The position numbers and the translations under genes are program-made. This document shows positions 54,647 to 64,000 of a stretch of 64,000 bases of DNA, piece after piece; the stretch's first letter is position 1; each line of letters starts with the position of its first letter. This DNA comes from G963665925 sp050596425 (lineage in GTDB: Bacteria; Bacillota; Clostridia; Peptostreptococcales; Acidaminobacteraceae). The notes under the pieces were generated by a model. It was not told where the DNA came from. It saw nothing but the letters and a program-made list of their open reading frames with translations, and made no database searches. The DNA is taken from positions 310,001 through 374,000 of the forward strand of contig NZ_CP192292.1 in NCBI RefSeq assembly GCF_050596425.1. Direction: 5' to 3'.

Positions 54647-57600
54647 ATGCCACAGCCAGTACAGCTCGGTAAAGTTGAACGTATGAGTTTTTCTAGAATT
54701 CCTAAGATTCTGGATATGCCAAATCTTATTGAAATTCAGATGAAGTCATATGAATGGTTCCTAGAAAATGGCCTGATGGAAGCTTTTCAAGACATCTCGC
54801 CAATTCAGGACTACACTGGCAACCTAATCCTAGAGTTTATCGACTACGAACTTAATGAAGATCCTAAGTACGATGTCGAGGAATGTAAGGAGAGGGATGT
54901 CACTTACGCAGTTCCACTGAAAGTACAAGTTCGTTTCATTAATAAGGAAACGGGCGAAGTAAAGGAACAAAAAGTCTTCATGGGCGATTTTCCGCTGATG
55001 ACAGACAAGGGAACGTTTATTATCAATGGTGCTGAACGTGTAATCGTTAGCCAGTTGGTTCGTTCTCCGGGCCCATACTACGATGTTAAAGTCGATAAGT
55101 CTGGATCCAACTTATACTCTACGACGGTTATTCCGAATCGTGGGGCATGGCTTGAGTACGAGACGGACTCAAACGACATTGTTTCTGTTCGTATTGACCG
55201 TACAAGAAAGCTACCAGTGACAGTTCTTGTAAGAGCCCTTGGCCTTGTTTCAGACCAGGAAATCATCAATTTCTTTGGTGAGGATGAGCGTCTGCTTAAG
55301 TCTTTAGACAAGGATAACACAACAACAAAGGCTGAAGCTTTGATCGAAATTTATAAGAAGCTTCGTCCTGGCGAACCACCAACAGTTGAAAGTGCGACAA
55401 GCCTTATCAACTCACTATTCTTCGATGACAAGCGTTACGACCTTGCCAAGGTTGGTCGCTACAAATTCAATAAGAAACTTGGTCTTCTGAACCGTATTGA
55501 GAAGGAAGTTCTTGCTGAAGATGTTGTTCACCCAGAAACAGGTGAAATCATCGCTGAAGCCGGCATTAAAGTTGAACGTGAACTAGCAATGGATATTGAA
55601 AATGCTGGCGTAAAGTCTGTTATCGTCCTTGGCGATGACGACAAGCCTGTCAAGGTTATCGGCAATCACTTTGTTGACTTTGACAAGTATGTACAAATTG
55701 AAGGTCTGCCTCGTATTGACCGTGCTTACTATCCAGTTCTTAAAGAAATCCTGGATACTTACACGGAAGAAGCAGATATTAAAGCAGCGGTTGAAGAGCG
55801 TTATAAGGAGTTAAATCCTAAGAACATCATTCCAGATGATATTCTGGCTTCAATCTCTTACATTCTAGGTCTTCCACACCGCATTGGTAACGTTGATGAT
55901 ATTGACCACTTGGGCAATCGTCGTATTCGTTCTGTGGGGGAACTGCTTCAAAACCAGTTCCGTATTGGTCTTTCTAGAATGGAACGTGTTGTTAGAGAAA
56001 GAATGACAATTCAGGATATGGATGTTATCACGCCTCAGGCTCTGATTAATATTCGTCCGGTAGCAGCTGCAATTAAAGAGTTCTTCGGTTCATCACAGCT
56101 TTCGCAGTTCATGGATCAAACGAACCCACTTGCAGAACTAACGCACAAGCGTCGTCTATCGGCTCTTGGTCCTGGTGGTCTTTCGAGAGAGCGTGCGGGC
56201 TTTGAGGTTCGTGACGTTCACTACTCTCACTACGGCCGTATGTGTCCTATCGAGACACCTGAAGGTCCTAACATCGGTCTAATCGGCTCTCTATCGTCAT
56301 TTGCACGCATTAATGAGTATGGCTTCATTGAGTCGCCATATCGTCGTGTGGATAGCGAAACAGGCGTTGTGACTGGTAGGATTGATTATCTGACTGCAGA
56401 TGTTGAGGAAAAATGTGTTGTTGCACCAGCGATTGAGCCACTTAATGACGACATGACCTTTGTCAATGACAGGGTTGTTGCGCGTCGTCATGCGGACATT
56501 GCTGAATTCCCAAGCACGCAGGTGGATTACATGGAAGTTTCTGCACAGCAGATGGTTTCTGTGGCAACTGCGATGATTCCGTTCCTTGAAAATGATGATG
56601 CCAACCGTGCCCTCATGGGTTCCAACATGCAGCGTCAAGCGGTACCGCTAGTGAAGGCCCAAGCGCCTATCATCGGTACAGGTATGGAAGGTATTGCAGG
56701 CCGTGACTCTGGCGTCGTAAGAATGGCAAAAGAGGACGGTGTGGTTGATTATGTATCTGGTGACCGCATTACGATTCGTCATAATGATGGTTCAAAAGAA
56801 CATCACAACCTATTAAAATTCAAGCGTTCAAACCAGGGCACTTGTATCACACAAAGACCACTGGTTGACAAAGGTCAGATTGTTAAAAAAGGTGAAGTGA
56901 TCATGGACGGTCCATCCACGGAAATGGGTGAAATCGCACTTGGCACAAACCTACTGATCGGCTTCATGACATGGGAAGGCTACAACTATGAGGATGCCAT
57001 CCTACTGAGTGAAGAGCTTGTACAACAAGATAGACTGTCTTCTATTCATATTGAAGAATATGAGTCAGAAGCTAGAGATACAAAACTTGGTCCAGAAGAA
57101 ATCACGCGCGATATTCCAAACGTAAGTGATGATGCTCTTAGAAACCTTGACGAACGAGGAATCATTCGTATTGGTGCTGAGGTCAATTCTGGCGATATTA
57201 TGGTTGGTAAGGTAACGCCTAAGGGTGAAACTGAACTGACAGCAGAAGAAAGACTTCTTCGTGCAATCTTCGGTGAGAAAGCACGTGAAGTACGCGATAC
57301 ATCACTTCGTGTACCTCATGGTGAAGCTGGTATCATTGTAGATGTAAAAGTATTCACGCGTGAAAACGGTGACGAGCTGCCTCCGGGCGTAAATGAGCTT
57401 GTTCGCGTTTACATCGCTAAGAAGAGAAAGATCCAAGTCGGTGATAAGATGGCCGGTCGTCACGGTAACAAGGGTGTTATCTCCCGTGTTCTACCGATTG
57501 AAGACATGCCGTTCCTGAATGATGGTACGCCACTTCAGATCGTTCTTAACCCACTGGGTGTACCTTCTCGTATGAACATCGGTCAGGTCCTAGAGGTTCA

Positions 57601-58279
57601 CCTTGGCATGGCTGCTAAGAAGTTCGGATGGAAGGTTGCAACATCAGTATTTGATGGTGCGAAAGAGACTCAGATTATGGATCTGCTTGAAGAAGCAGGT
57701 TACCCTCGTAATGGTAAGATGACTGTTCGAGATGGCCGTACAGGTGATGCATTTGATAACCCTGTTACAGTTGGCTACATGTATATGCTAAAACTTCACC
57801 ACCTTGTAGATGACAAGCTTCATGCACGTTCTACAGGACCATACTCACTGGTTACACAGCAACCACTTGGCGGTAAAGCACAGTTTGGTGGACAGCGTTT
57901 CGGTGAGATGGAGGTATGGGCACTTGAGGCCTATGGTGCGGCGTATACTCTACAGGAAATCTTGACTGTCAAGTCGGATGACGTTGTAGGCCGTGTTAAA
58001 GCATACGAATCTATCGTTAAGGGTGAAAACATCCCTGAACCTGGAATTCCTGAGTCCTTCAAGGTTCTTATTAAAGAACTTCAGTCTCTTGCGCTTGACG
58101 TAAAGGTTATGAGAGATGATGAAGGCGAAATCGCTATCAAAGAGTCAGACGAAGTGGAAGAGTCAAGCCTGGTTTCTAAAGAAGTGCTTGGAGAACAAGT
58201 ACCAGGAACCAAAGACGAGTCTGATAACTTTGAACGTAAAGGATTCACGGTTGATTTCCTTAAAGAAGGCAACGAATAA
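54647..58279 (+). CDS. rpoB: RNA polymerase beta subunit
   Basis: 1,210 residues, full length. The rifampicin region reads SSQLSQFMDQTNPLAELTHK then RRLSALGPGGLSRERAG, all wild-type at the common resistance positions, so rifampicin sensitivity is predicted. The active-site GDKMAGRHGNKGV and the C-terminal FGEMEVWALEAYGAA are present. Starts at ATG 54647 after GAGGGGTG. rpoC begins 26 bp downstream. Confidence 0.98.
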   Translation: MPQPVQLGKVERMSFSRIPKILDMPNLIEIQMKSYEWFLENGLMEAFQDISPIQDYTGNLILEFIDYELNEDPKYDVEECKERDVTYAVPLKVQVRFINKETGEVKEQKVFMGDFPLMTDKGTFIINGAERVIVSQLVRSPGPYYDVKVDKSGSNLYSTTVIPNRGAWLEYETDSNDIVSVRIDRTRKLPVTVLVRALGLVSDQEIINFFGEDERLLKSLDKDNTTTKAEALIEIYKKLRPGEPPTVESATSLINSLFFDDKRYDLAKVGRYKFNKKLGLLNRIEKEVLAEDVVHPETGEIIAEAGIKVERELAMDIENAGVKSVIVLGDDDKPVKVIGNHFVDFDKYVQIEGLPRIDRAYYPVLKEILDTYTEEADIKAAVEERYKELNPKNIIPDDILASISYILGLPHRIGNVDDIDHLGNRRIRSVGELLQNQFRIGLSRMERVVRERMTIQDMDVITPQALINIRPVAAAIKEFFGSSQLSQFMDQTNPLAELTHKRRLSALGPGGLSRERAGFEVRDVHYSHYGRMCPIETPEGPNIGLIGSLSSFARINEYGFIESPYRRVDSETGVVTGRIDYLTADVEEKCVVAPAIEPLNDDMTFVNDRVVARRHADIAEFPSTQVDYMEVSAQQMVSVATAMIPFLENDDANRALMGSNMQRQAVPLVKAQAPIIGTGMEGIAGRDSGVVRMAKEDGVVDYVSGDRITIRHNDGSKEHHNLLKFKRSNQGTCITQRPLVDKGQIVKKGEVIMDGPSTEMGEIALGTNLLIGFMTWEGYNYEDAILLSEELVQQDRLSSIHIEEYESEARDTKLGPEEITRDIPNVSDDALRNLDERGIIRIGAEVNSGDIMVGKVTPKGETELTAEERLLRAIFGEKAREVRDTSLRVPHGEAGIIVDVKVFTRENGDELPPGVNELVRVYIAKKRKIQVGDKMAGRHGNKGVISRVLPIEDMPFLNDGTPLQIVLNPLGVPSRMNIGQVLEVHLGMAAKKFGWKVATSVFDGAKETQIMDLLEEAGYPRNGKMTVRDGRTGDAFDNPVTVGYMYMLKLHHLVDDKLHARSTGPYSLVTQQPLGGKAQFGGQRFGEMEVWALEAYGAAYTLQEILTVKSDDVVGRVKAYESIVKGENIPEPGIPESFKVLIKELQSLALDVKVMRDDEGEIAIKESDEVEESSLVSKEVLGEQVPGTKDESDNFERKGFTVDFLKEGNE

Positions 58280-58305
58280 CTCTGATCGGAAGGGAGAGGT
58301 AGCCC

Positions 58306-61300
58306 TTGCTCGAATTTAACAATTTCGATTCAATTAAAATCGGTCTTGCTTCACCGGAAAAAATCCGTGCCTGGTCAAAAGGCGAGGTGAAGAAGCCCGA
58401 AACTATTAACTACAGAACACTTAAGCCGGAAAAAGAAGGTCTATTCTGTGAAAAGATCTTTGGCCCAACAAAAGATTGGGAGTGTCACTGTGGTAAATAT
58501 AAGCGTGTTCGCTATAAAGGCGTTATATGCGATCGTTGTGGCGTTGAGGTCACAAAGGCAAAAGTACGTCGTGAGAGAATGGGTCACATCGAATTAGCTG
58601 CGGCTGTTTCTCACATTTGGTACTTCAAAGGTATCCCTTCTAAGATGGGTATCCTTCTTGACATGTCTCCAAGAGCGCTTGAAAAGGTTCTTTACTTTGC
58701 TTCGTACATCGTAATTGACCCAGGTGAAACATCACTAAGTTTCAAGCAGCTTCTAACGGAAAAAGAGTACTCAGACTACCGTGAAAAGTTTGGAAACGAC
58801 TTTAAAGCGGCAATGGGTGCGGAAGCTGTCAAGGAAGTGCTTGACCTTATCGACCTTCCAAAGCTAGCAGAAGAACTTGCTGCAAAGCTGAAGGATGCAA
58901 CGGGTCAAAAGAAGGTTAGAACGCTTCGTCGTCTTGAGGTTGTTGAGGCATTTAAAAAGTCTGAAAATAATCCAAGCTGGATGATTCTAGATGTTATTCC
59001 GGTTATTCCACCGGATCTACGTCCTATGGTTCAGCTAGACGGTGGACGTTTTGCGACATCGGATCTTAACGATCTGTACCGCCGTGTTATAAACAGAAAC
59101 AATCGTCTAAAGCGTCTTCTTGAACTTGGCGCGCCAGATATTATTGTTAGAAATGAAAAGCGTATGCTTCAGGAAGCTGTCGATGCGCTGATCGATAACG
59201 GTCGTCGTGGCCGTCCTGTTACTGGACCTGGTAACAGACCACTTAAGTCTCTGTCTGACATGCTTAAGGGTAAGCAAGGTCGTTTCCGTCAGAACCTTCT
59301 AGGTAAGCGTGTCGACTACTCTGGTCGTTCGGTTATCGTTGTTGGTCCTGAACTGAAATTCTACCAGTGTGGTCTTCCTAAGAAGATGGCTCTGGAACTT
59401 TTCAAGCCATTCGTTATGAAGAAGCTTGTTAAGGACGGATATGTACACAACATCAAGAGCGCCAAGCGTATGGTTGAGCGCGTTAAGCCTGAAGTTTGGG
59501 ATATTGTTGAAGAAGTGATCAAGGAGCACCCAGTTATGCTGAACCGTGCCCCTACGCTTCATAGAATGGGTATCCAGGCCTTTGAGCCAGTACTTATCGA
59601 AGGTAAGGCGATTCGTCTTCACCCACTGGTATGTACAGCTTACAATGCCGATTTTGATGGTGACCAGATGGCGGTACACGTTCCTTTATCAGTAGAAGCT
59701 CAAGCGGAAGCAAGATTCATGATGCTTTCTGTTAACAATATCCTTGCACCTAAAGATGGTAACCCGATTACGACACCATCTCAGGATATGGTTCTTGGCG
59801 CTTACTACATGACTTTCGAAAAAGATGGCGAGCCTGGCGAAGGCATGGTCTTCAAGGACTACGATGAAATGATCATGGCTTATGAAAACAAGGTTGTAAC
59901 ACTTCACTCGAAAGTTAAAGTGCGTATGAAGAGTGCTAAAACAGGTGAAATATCACTTGTTGAATCAACGGTTGGACGTTTCATCTTCAACGAGCAAATT
60001 CCACAGGATATTGGCTTTGTTGATCGTGATGCGGATCCTTACTCGCTTGAAGTCGACTTCCTATGTACGAAGAAAAAACTTGAAGAAATCATCGCTAAGT
60101 GTTTTGCAAAGCATGCAAACACGGTGACAGCGATTATGCTTGACCATATGAAAAATATGGGCTTCAAGTATTCTACTCGTGGTGCGGTAACAGTTTCTGT
60201 TTCGGATATGGTGATTCCACCAAAGAAGAAGCAACTGATCGCAGATGCGCGTAAACTTGTAGACAAGTATCAGAATGCTTACCGTAAAGGTTTGATTTCT
60301 GAAGATGAAAGATATAAGAAGATTATCCAGACATGGACTCATACGACAGAAGATGTTACTGATGCCCTAATGGAAAATCTAAGTGATCTGAACAACATTA
60401 AAATCATGGCCCACTCCGGTGCCCGTGGTTCTAGAAACCAGATCCGTCAGCTGGCGGGTATGCGTGGTCTGATGGCCAATGCAGTTGGTAAGACCGTTGA
60501 GATCCCGATCGTTTCAAACTTCCGTGAAGGTCTTGGTGTCCTAGAGTACTTTATCTCGACAACAGGTGCACGTAAGGGTCTAGCCGATACGGCACTTCGT
60601 ACTGCCAATTCAGGTTACCTAACACGTCGTCTTGTTGACGTGTCGCAGGATGTTATCGTTCGCGATACAGATTGTGGTACAGATCAAGGTATCATCGTTA
60701 AGGCATTCATGAATGGCAATGAGATGATCGAACCATTCATTGAGCGTATTGTTGGACGTTTCCCTGCTAAGGAAGTTCTACATCCTGAAACAGGTCAAGT
60801 TCTATGCGATACAGATACAATGATCTCTATGGAAATTGCTCAAAACATTGATGCTTCTGGCATCACTGAACTGGAAGTTCGTTCAGTACTGACATGTGAC
60901 ACTGATTACGGTGTTTGCTCGCATTGTTATGGTGTCAACCTAGCAAACGGCAAGCCGGTTAATGTTGGTGAAGCGGTTGGTATTATTGCGGCACAATCAA
61001 TCGGTGAACCGGGTACACAGCTTACAATGCGTACTTTCCACACCGGCGGTGTTGCCGGCGGCGATATCACCCAAGGTCTTCCCCGTGTTGAGGAACTTTT
61101 CGAAGCACGTAAACCGAAAGGTCTTGCGGTTATTGCAGAGCTTGCTGGTACAGTTTCCTTTAGAGAAACGAAAAAGAAAAAAGAAGTTGTTATCACATCT
61201 GACAGCGGCGAAGTGGCATCAAGCCAAATCGTTTTCGGCTCTCGCTTGAGAGTTGAAGCTGGTGATCGTGTGGAAGCTGGCCAAATGATTACAGATGGTT

Positions 61301-61827
61301 CTGTAAATCCACATGATATTCTTCGCGTTGTAGGGGTAAGAGGTGTTCAGGAGTATATTACTTCTGAAGTCCAAAGAGTTTACCGTCTACAGGGTGTTGA
61401 TATCAATGATAAGCACGTTGAGATCATCATCAAGCAAATGCTTGGTAAGATGCGCGTTGACAACCCTGGTGACACGAAACTTCTTGAAGGTTCGGTGATC
61501 AGTGTTCGCGAGTTCAACATTGAGAACAAACGTGTTGCTGAAGAAGGCGGAGAGATGGCTACTGGTATAAGATCACTTCTTGGTATCACAAAAGCGTCTC
61601 TGGCAACTGAGTCATTCCTATCAGCGGCATCATTCCAGGAAACAACACGTGTCCTGACTGATGCAGCGATTAATGGCAAGGAAGACCGTCTGGTTGGTCT
61701 GAAGGAGAATGTCCTAATCGGTAAACTAATTCCTGCCGGCACTGGTATGAAGAAGTACAACGATGTGGCAATTCAAAAGCATGAGACCCTTCAGCCGGCT
61801 GAAGATGAATACAAAGTTCTTCTTTAA
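58306..61827 (+). CDS. rpoC: RNA polymerase beta' subunit
   Basis: 1,173 residues. The N-terminal zinc site CHCGKYKRVRYKGVICDRCG, catalytic NADFDGDQ at 447-454 with the three Mg-binding aspartates, a second zinc site (CDTDYGVCSHCYG) and the trigger-loop region (GEPGTQLTMRTFHTGG) are visible. It starts at TTG 58306, with GGGAGAGG upstream. The shorter length, without large lineage inserts, is normal for Firmicutes. Confidence 0.98.
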   Translation: MLEFNNFDSIKIGLASPEKIRAWSKGEVKKPETINYRTLKPEKEGLFCEKIFGPTKDWECHCGKYKRVRYKGVICDRCGVEVTKAKVRRERMGHIELAAAVSHIWYFKGIPSKMGILLDMSPRALEKVLYFASYIVIDPGETSLSFKQLLTEKEYSDYREKFGNDFKAAMGAEAVKEVLDLIDLPKLAEELAAKLKDATGQKKVRTLRRLEVVEAFKKSENNPSWMILDVIPVIPPDLRPMVQLDGGRFATSDLNDLYRRVINRNNRLKRLLELGAPDIIVRNEKRMLQEAVDALIDNGRRGRPVTGPGNRPLKSLSDMLKGKQGRFRQNLLGKRVDYSGRSVIVVGPELKFYQCGLPKKMALELFKPFVMKKLVKDGYVHNIKSAKRMVERVKPEVWDIVEEVIKEHPVMLNRAPTLHRMGIQAFEPVLIEGKAIRLHPLVCTAYNADFDGDQMAVHVPLSVEAQAEARFMMLSVNNILAPKDGNPITTPSQDMVLGAYYMTFEKDGEPGEGMVFKDYDEMIMAYENKVVTLHSKVKVRMKSAKTGEISLVESTVGRFIFNEQIPQDIGFVDRDADPYSLEVDFLCTKKKLEEIIAKCFAKHANTVTAIMLDHMKNMGFKYSTRGAVTVSVSDMVIPPKKKQLIADARKLVDKYQNAYRKGLISEDERYKKIIQTWTHTTEDVTDALMENLSDLNNIKIMAHSGARGSRNQIRQLAGMRGLMANAVGKTVEIPIVSNFREGLGVLEYFISTTGARKGLADTALRTANSGYLTRRLVDVSQDVIVRDTDCGTDQGIIVKAFMNGNEMIEPFIERIVGRFPAKEVLHPETGQVLCDTDTMISMEIAQNIDASGITELEVRSVLTCDTDYGVCSHCYGVNLANGKPVNVGEAVGIIAAQSIGEPGTQLTMRTFHTGGVAGGDITQGLPRVEELFEARKPKGLAVIAELAGTVSFRETKKKKEVVITSDSGEVASSQIVFGSRLRVEAGDRVEAGQMITDGSVNPHDILRVVGVRGVQEYITSEVQRVYRLQGVDINDKHVEIIIKQMLGKMRVDNPGDTKLLEGSVISVREFNIENKRVAEEGGEMATGIRSLLGITKASLATESFLSAASFQETTRVLTDAAINGKEDRLVGLKENVLIGKLIPAGTGMKKYNDVAIQKHETLQPAEDEYKVLL

Positions 61828-61838
61828 CAAAAATAACA

Positions 61839-61867
61839 TTGACAGCTGTAAAGGCTGGTGTTAGAAT
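61839..61867 (+). promoter_or_regulatory. Promoter of the str operon
   Basis: TTGACA (61839-61844), 17 bp, TAGAAT (61862-61867), directly after rpoC. Drives the L7Ae-like gene, rpsL, rpsG and fusA. Confidence 0.8.
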
Positions 61868-61923
61868 ATTGAAGTGTGCCAATGGGAGCCCACGCCTTTT
61901 TGCGCCCTGAAGGAGGTTGTATT

Positions 61924-62178
61924 ATGCCGGTTCAAGAGTTGCAAATACTTGATCGGGATCATCTGAAGATCGGGGTCAAGCAGTCATCAAGAGCGATAAC
62001 TGAGGGTCGTGCCCTGAAGGTTTTCGTCGCGAGAAATGCTGAACAGCATGTGACGAGACACATAATAGAGCTGGCTGAAGCCGCTGATATTGAGATTGAA
62101 TATGTCGAAAATATGCGCGTGCTGGGTCTAGCTTGCAAAATAGACGTTGGTGCTGCGACAGCAGTTATAACTAAATAA
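61924..62178 (+). CDS. L7Ae/YbxF-like K-turn-binding protein
   Basis: 84 residues of the L7Ae/L30e/Gadd45 fold, with ITEGRALKVFVARNAEQHV and LGLACKIDVGAATAV matching the family. Bacillus YbxF binds kink-turn RNA and associates with ribosomes; its exact role is unknown. AAGGAGG is 8 bp before ATG 61924; the frame open from 61876 has no such site. It lies between rpoC and rpsL as in Bacillus. Confidence 0.9.
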   Translation: MPVQELQILDRDHLKIGVKQSSRAITEGRALKVFVARNAEQHVTRHIIELAEAADIEIEYVENMRVLGLACKIDVGAATAVITK

Positions 62179-62209
62179 ACTAATTTAAAAATGGAAGGAG
62201 GTGCATGGA

Positions 62210-62623
62210 ATGCCTACTATTAATCAGATCGTTCGTAAGGGTCGTAAGCAGCAAGTTGAGAAATCTACTTCGCCAGCTCTTCAAAGAACTTTTAATACAC
62301 TTAAAAGACAGAACGTGGCACAGAGCGCGCCATTCAAGCGTGGTGTTTGTACGTCAGTTAAAACAATCACGCCTAAGAAGCCTAACTCCGCGCTTCGTAA
62401 GATTGCTAGAGTTCGTCTAACAAACGGTATGGAGGTTACTGCATACATCCCGGGTGTAGGTCACAACCTACAGGAGCACAGTGTTGTTCTTATCCGTGGT
62501 GGTCGTGTTAAAGACCTTCCGGGTGTTCGTTACCACATCGTTCGTGGTGTTCTTGATACAGCTGGTGTTTCTGATAGAAACCAGTCTCGTTCGAAGTACG
62601 GAGCGAAGAAGCCCAAGAAATAA
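62210..62623 (+). CDS. rpsL: Ribosomal protein S12
   Basis: 137 residues from ATG 62210 (MPTINQIVRKGRKQ); GGAGGTG precedes it. TPKKPNSALRK and the KDLPGVRYH loop have wild-type lysines, so streptomycin sensitivity is predicted. Decoding-centre protein of the small subunit. Confidence 0.97.
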   Translation: MPTINQIVRKGRKQQVEKSTSPALQRTFNTLKRQNVAQSAPFKRGVCTSVKTITPKKPNSALRKIARVRLTNGMEVTAYIPGVGHNLQEHSVVLIRGGRVKDLPGVRYHIVRGVLDTAGVSDRNQSRSKYGAKKPKK

Positions 62624-62645
62624 TAGCAATTAATTTAAGCAATAA

Positions 62646-62684
62646 ACCACCTCTTCCTTCTAGCCATAGAAGGAAGGGGTTTTA
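62646..62684 (+). terminator. Hairpin with T-tract between rpsL and rpsG
   Basis: A 13-bp stem (62650-62662 with 62667-62679) followed by TTTTAT. Probably a partial terminator, since rpsG and fusA have no clear separate promoter. Confidence 0.7.
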
Positions 62685-62764
62685 TCAAGTTTATATGGCG
62701 CCAACGACAATTCAACATTTTGTCGAGTACCGATGAAATCATTCATTGCAAGGAGGGAAGAGAC

Positions 62765-63235
62765 GTGCCAAGAAAAGGTAATGTTCCTAAGAGAAAAGTT
62801 TATGCTGATCCTGTTTACGGATCTACAGTGGTAACAAAGCTTATCAACAACATCATGCTTGATGGTAAGAAAGGTACTGCTCAACAAATCGTTTACGGTG
62901 CATTTGAAATCGTAGCTCAAGAGACTGGTAAAGATGCTCTTGAAGTATTTGAAGCAGCCCTAGACAACATCATGCCTGTACTTGAAGTTAAGGCTCGCCG
63001 TGTAGGTGGCTCTAACTACCAGGTTCCTGTGGAAGTTCGTCCTGTACGCCGTCAAACTCTAGGTCTTAGATGGATCACAGAGTATACACGTAAGCGTGGC
63101 GAGCGTACTATGAAGGAAAAGCTAGCTAAGGAAATTATGGATGCAGCAAACAACACTGGTGCATCAGTTAAGAAAAAAGAAGATACACACAAAATGGCAG
63201 AAGCAAACCGTGCATTTGCACACTACAGATGGTAA
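62765..63235 (+). CDS. rpsG: Ribosomal protein S7
   Basis: 156 residues, starting PRKGNVPKRKVYADPVYGS, at GTG 62765 with AAGGAGGGA 7 bp upstream. Assembles the 30S head; autogenous repressor of str in E. coli. An extended frame from 62720 is rejected. fusA follows after 81 bp. Confidence 0.96.
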   Translation: MPRKGNVPKRKVYADPVYGSTVVTKLINNIMLDGKKGTAQQIVYGAFEIVAQETGKDALEVFEAALDNIMPVLEVKARRVGGSNYQVPVEVRPVRRQTLGLRWITEYTRKRGERTMKEKLAKEIMDAANNTGASVKKKEDTHKMAEANRAFAHYRW

Positions 63236-63316
63236 TAGCCAAAAGGCTACTACCACTGTATGTTTGTTAAAGCATATTCCAATAGTAGAAATTCGTAAGA
63301 GAGAGGAGGATACACA

Positions 63317-64000
<684 letters not shown>

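Overview
This is a low-to-moderate G+C Gram-positive chromosome segment, most likely class Clostridia (order Eubacteriales or Peptostreptococcales; genus not assigned). Supporting signs are the 16S sequence style, a Na+-pumping decarboxylase, a B12-dependent ribonucleotide reductase, a sigma-H gene, T-box leaders, an mcsA-mcsB-clpC-radA-disA operon, and the conserved run from cysS through mrnC, rlmB, sigH, tuf, secE, nusG, rplKAJL and rpoBC to the str operon. Gene density is high and nearly everything is a housekeeping gene. No prophage, transposase or CRISPR array was seen.

Layout. 1-1.5 kb: tail of a biotin carrier gene and the beta (Na+ channel) subunit of a biotin-dependent decarboxylase. 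1.6-6.4 kb: birA, coaX, dusB and a divergent lysS. 6.4-12.3 kb: an rRNA operon (two promoters, 16S, tRNA-Ile, 23S, 5S) followed by tRNA-Leu. 12.6-18 kb: a WCPDC thioredoxin-like protein, class II ribonucleotide reductase, a diguanylate cyclase and a Nif3-like protein. 18.3-27.2 kb: an EF-G-like GTPase, then mcsA, mcsB, clpC, radA and disA. 27.3-32.9 kb (minus strand): an ammonium transporter with a near-perfect sigma-54 promoter, preceded by an NtrC-type regulator and its histidine kinase, and a small cysteine-containing protein. 33-41 kb: carD, a PIN-TRAM protein, ispD, ispF, T-box plus proS, a small Cys-rich protein, a cytochrome b5-like lipoprotein (minus strand) and gltX. 41.5-47.4 kb: a chemotaxis receptor, T-box plus cysS, mrnC, a small membrane protein and rlmB. 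47.8-64 kb: sigH, tRNA-Thr, tuf, rpmG, secE, nusG, rplKAJL, rpoBC, an L7Ae-like gene, rpsL, rpsG and the start of fusA.

How it works together. Most of the window makes the translation and transcription machinery (rRNA, ribosomal proteins, factors, four tRNA synthetases, RNA polymerase), with uncharged-tRNA sensing (T-boxes) on proS and cysS and an L10 leader on rplJL. Regulation is more distinctive at nrdJ, whose promoter contains an NrdR box and whose leader has four DnaA-like 9-mers at 11-12 bp spacing, and at the ammonium transporter, where a sigma-54 promoter sits beside a sigma-54 activator and kinase.

The most unusual items are: an intact mcsB reading frame that has lost the catalytic motifs of protein arginine kinase, in an operon lacking ctsR at its head; the DnaA-box array in the nrdJ leader; a tandem, hairpin-rich repeat between rplL and rpoB; and a diverged repeat found in both the rpmG-secE and rplL-rpoB gaps. 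No wholly new multi-gene system was found; the atypical McsB-ClpC locus is the nearest candidate.
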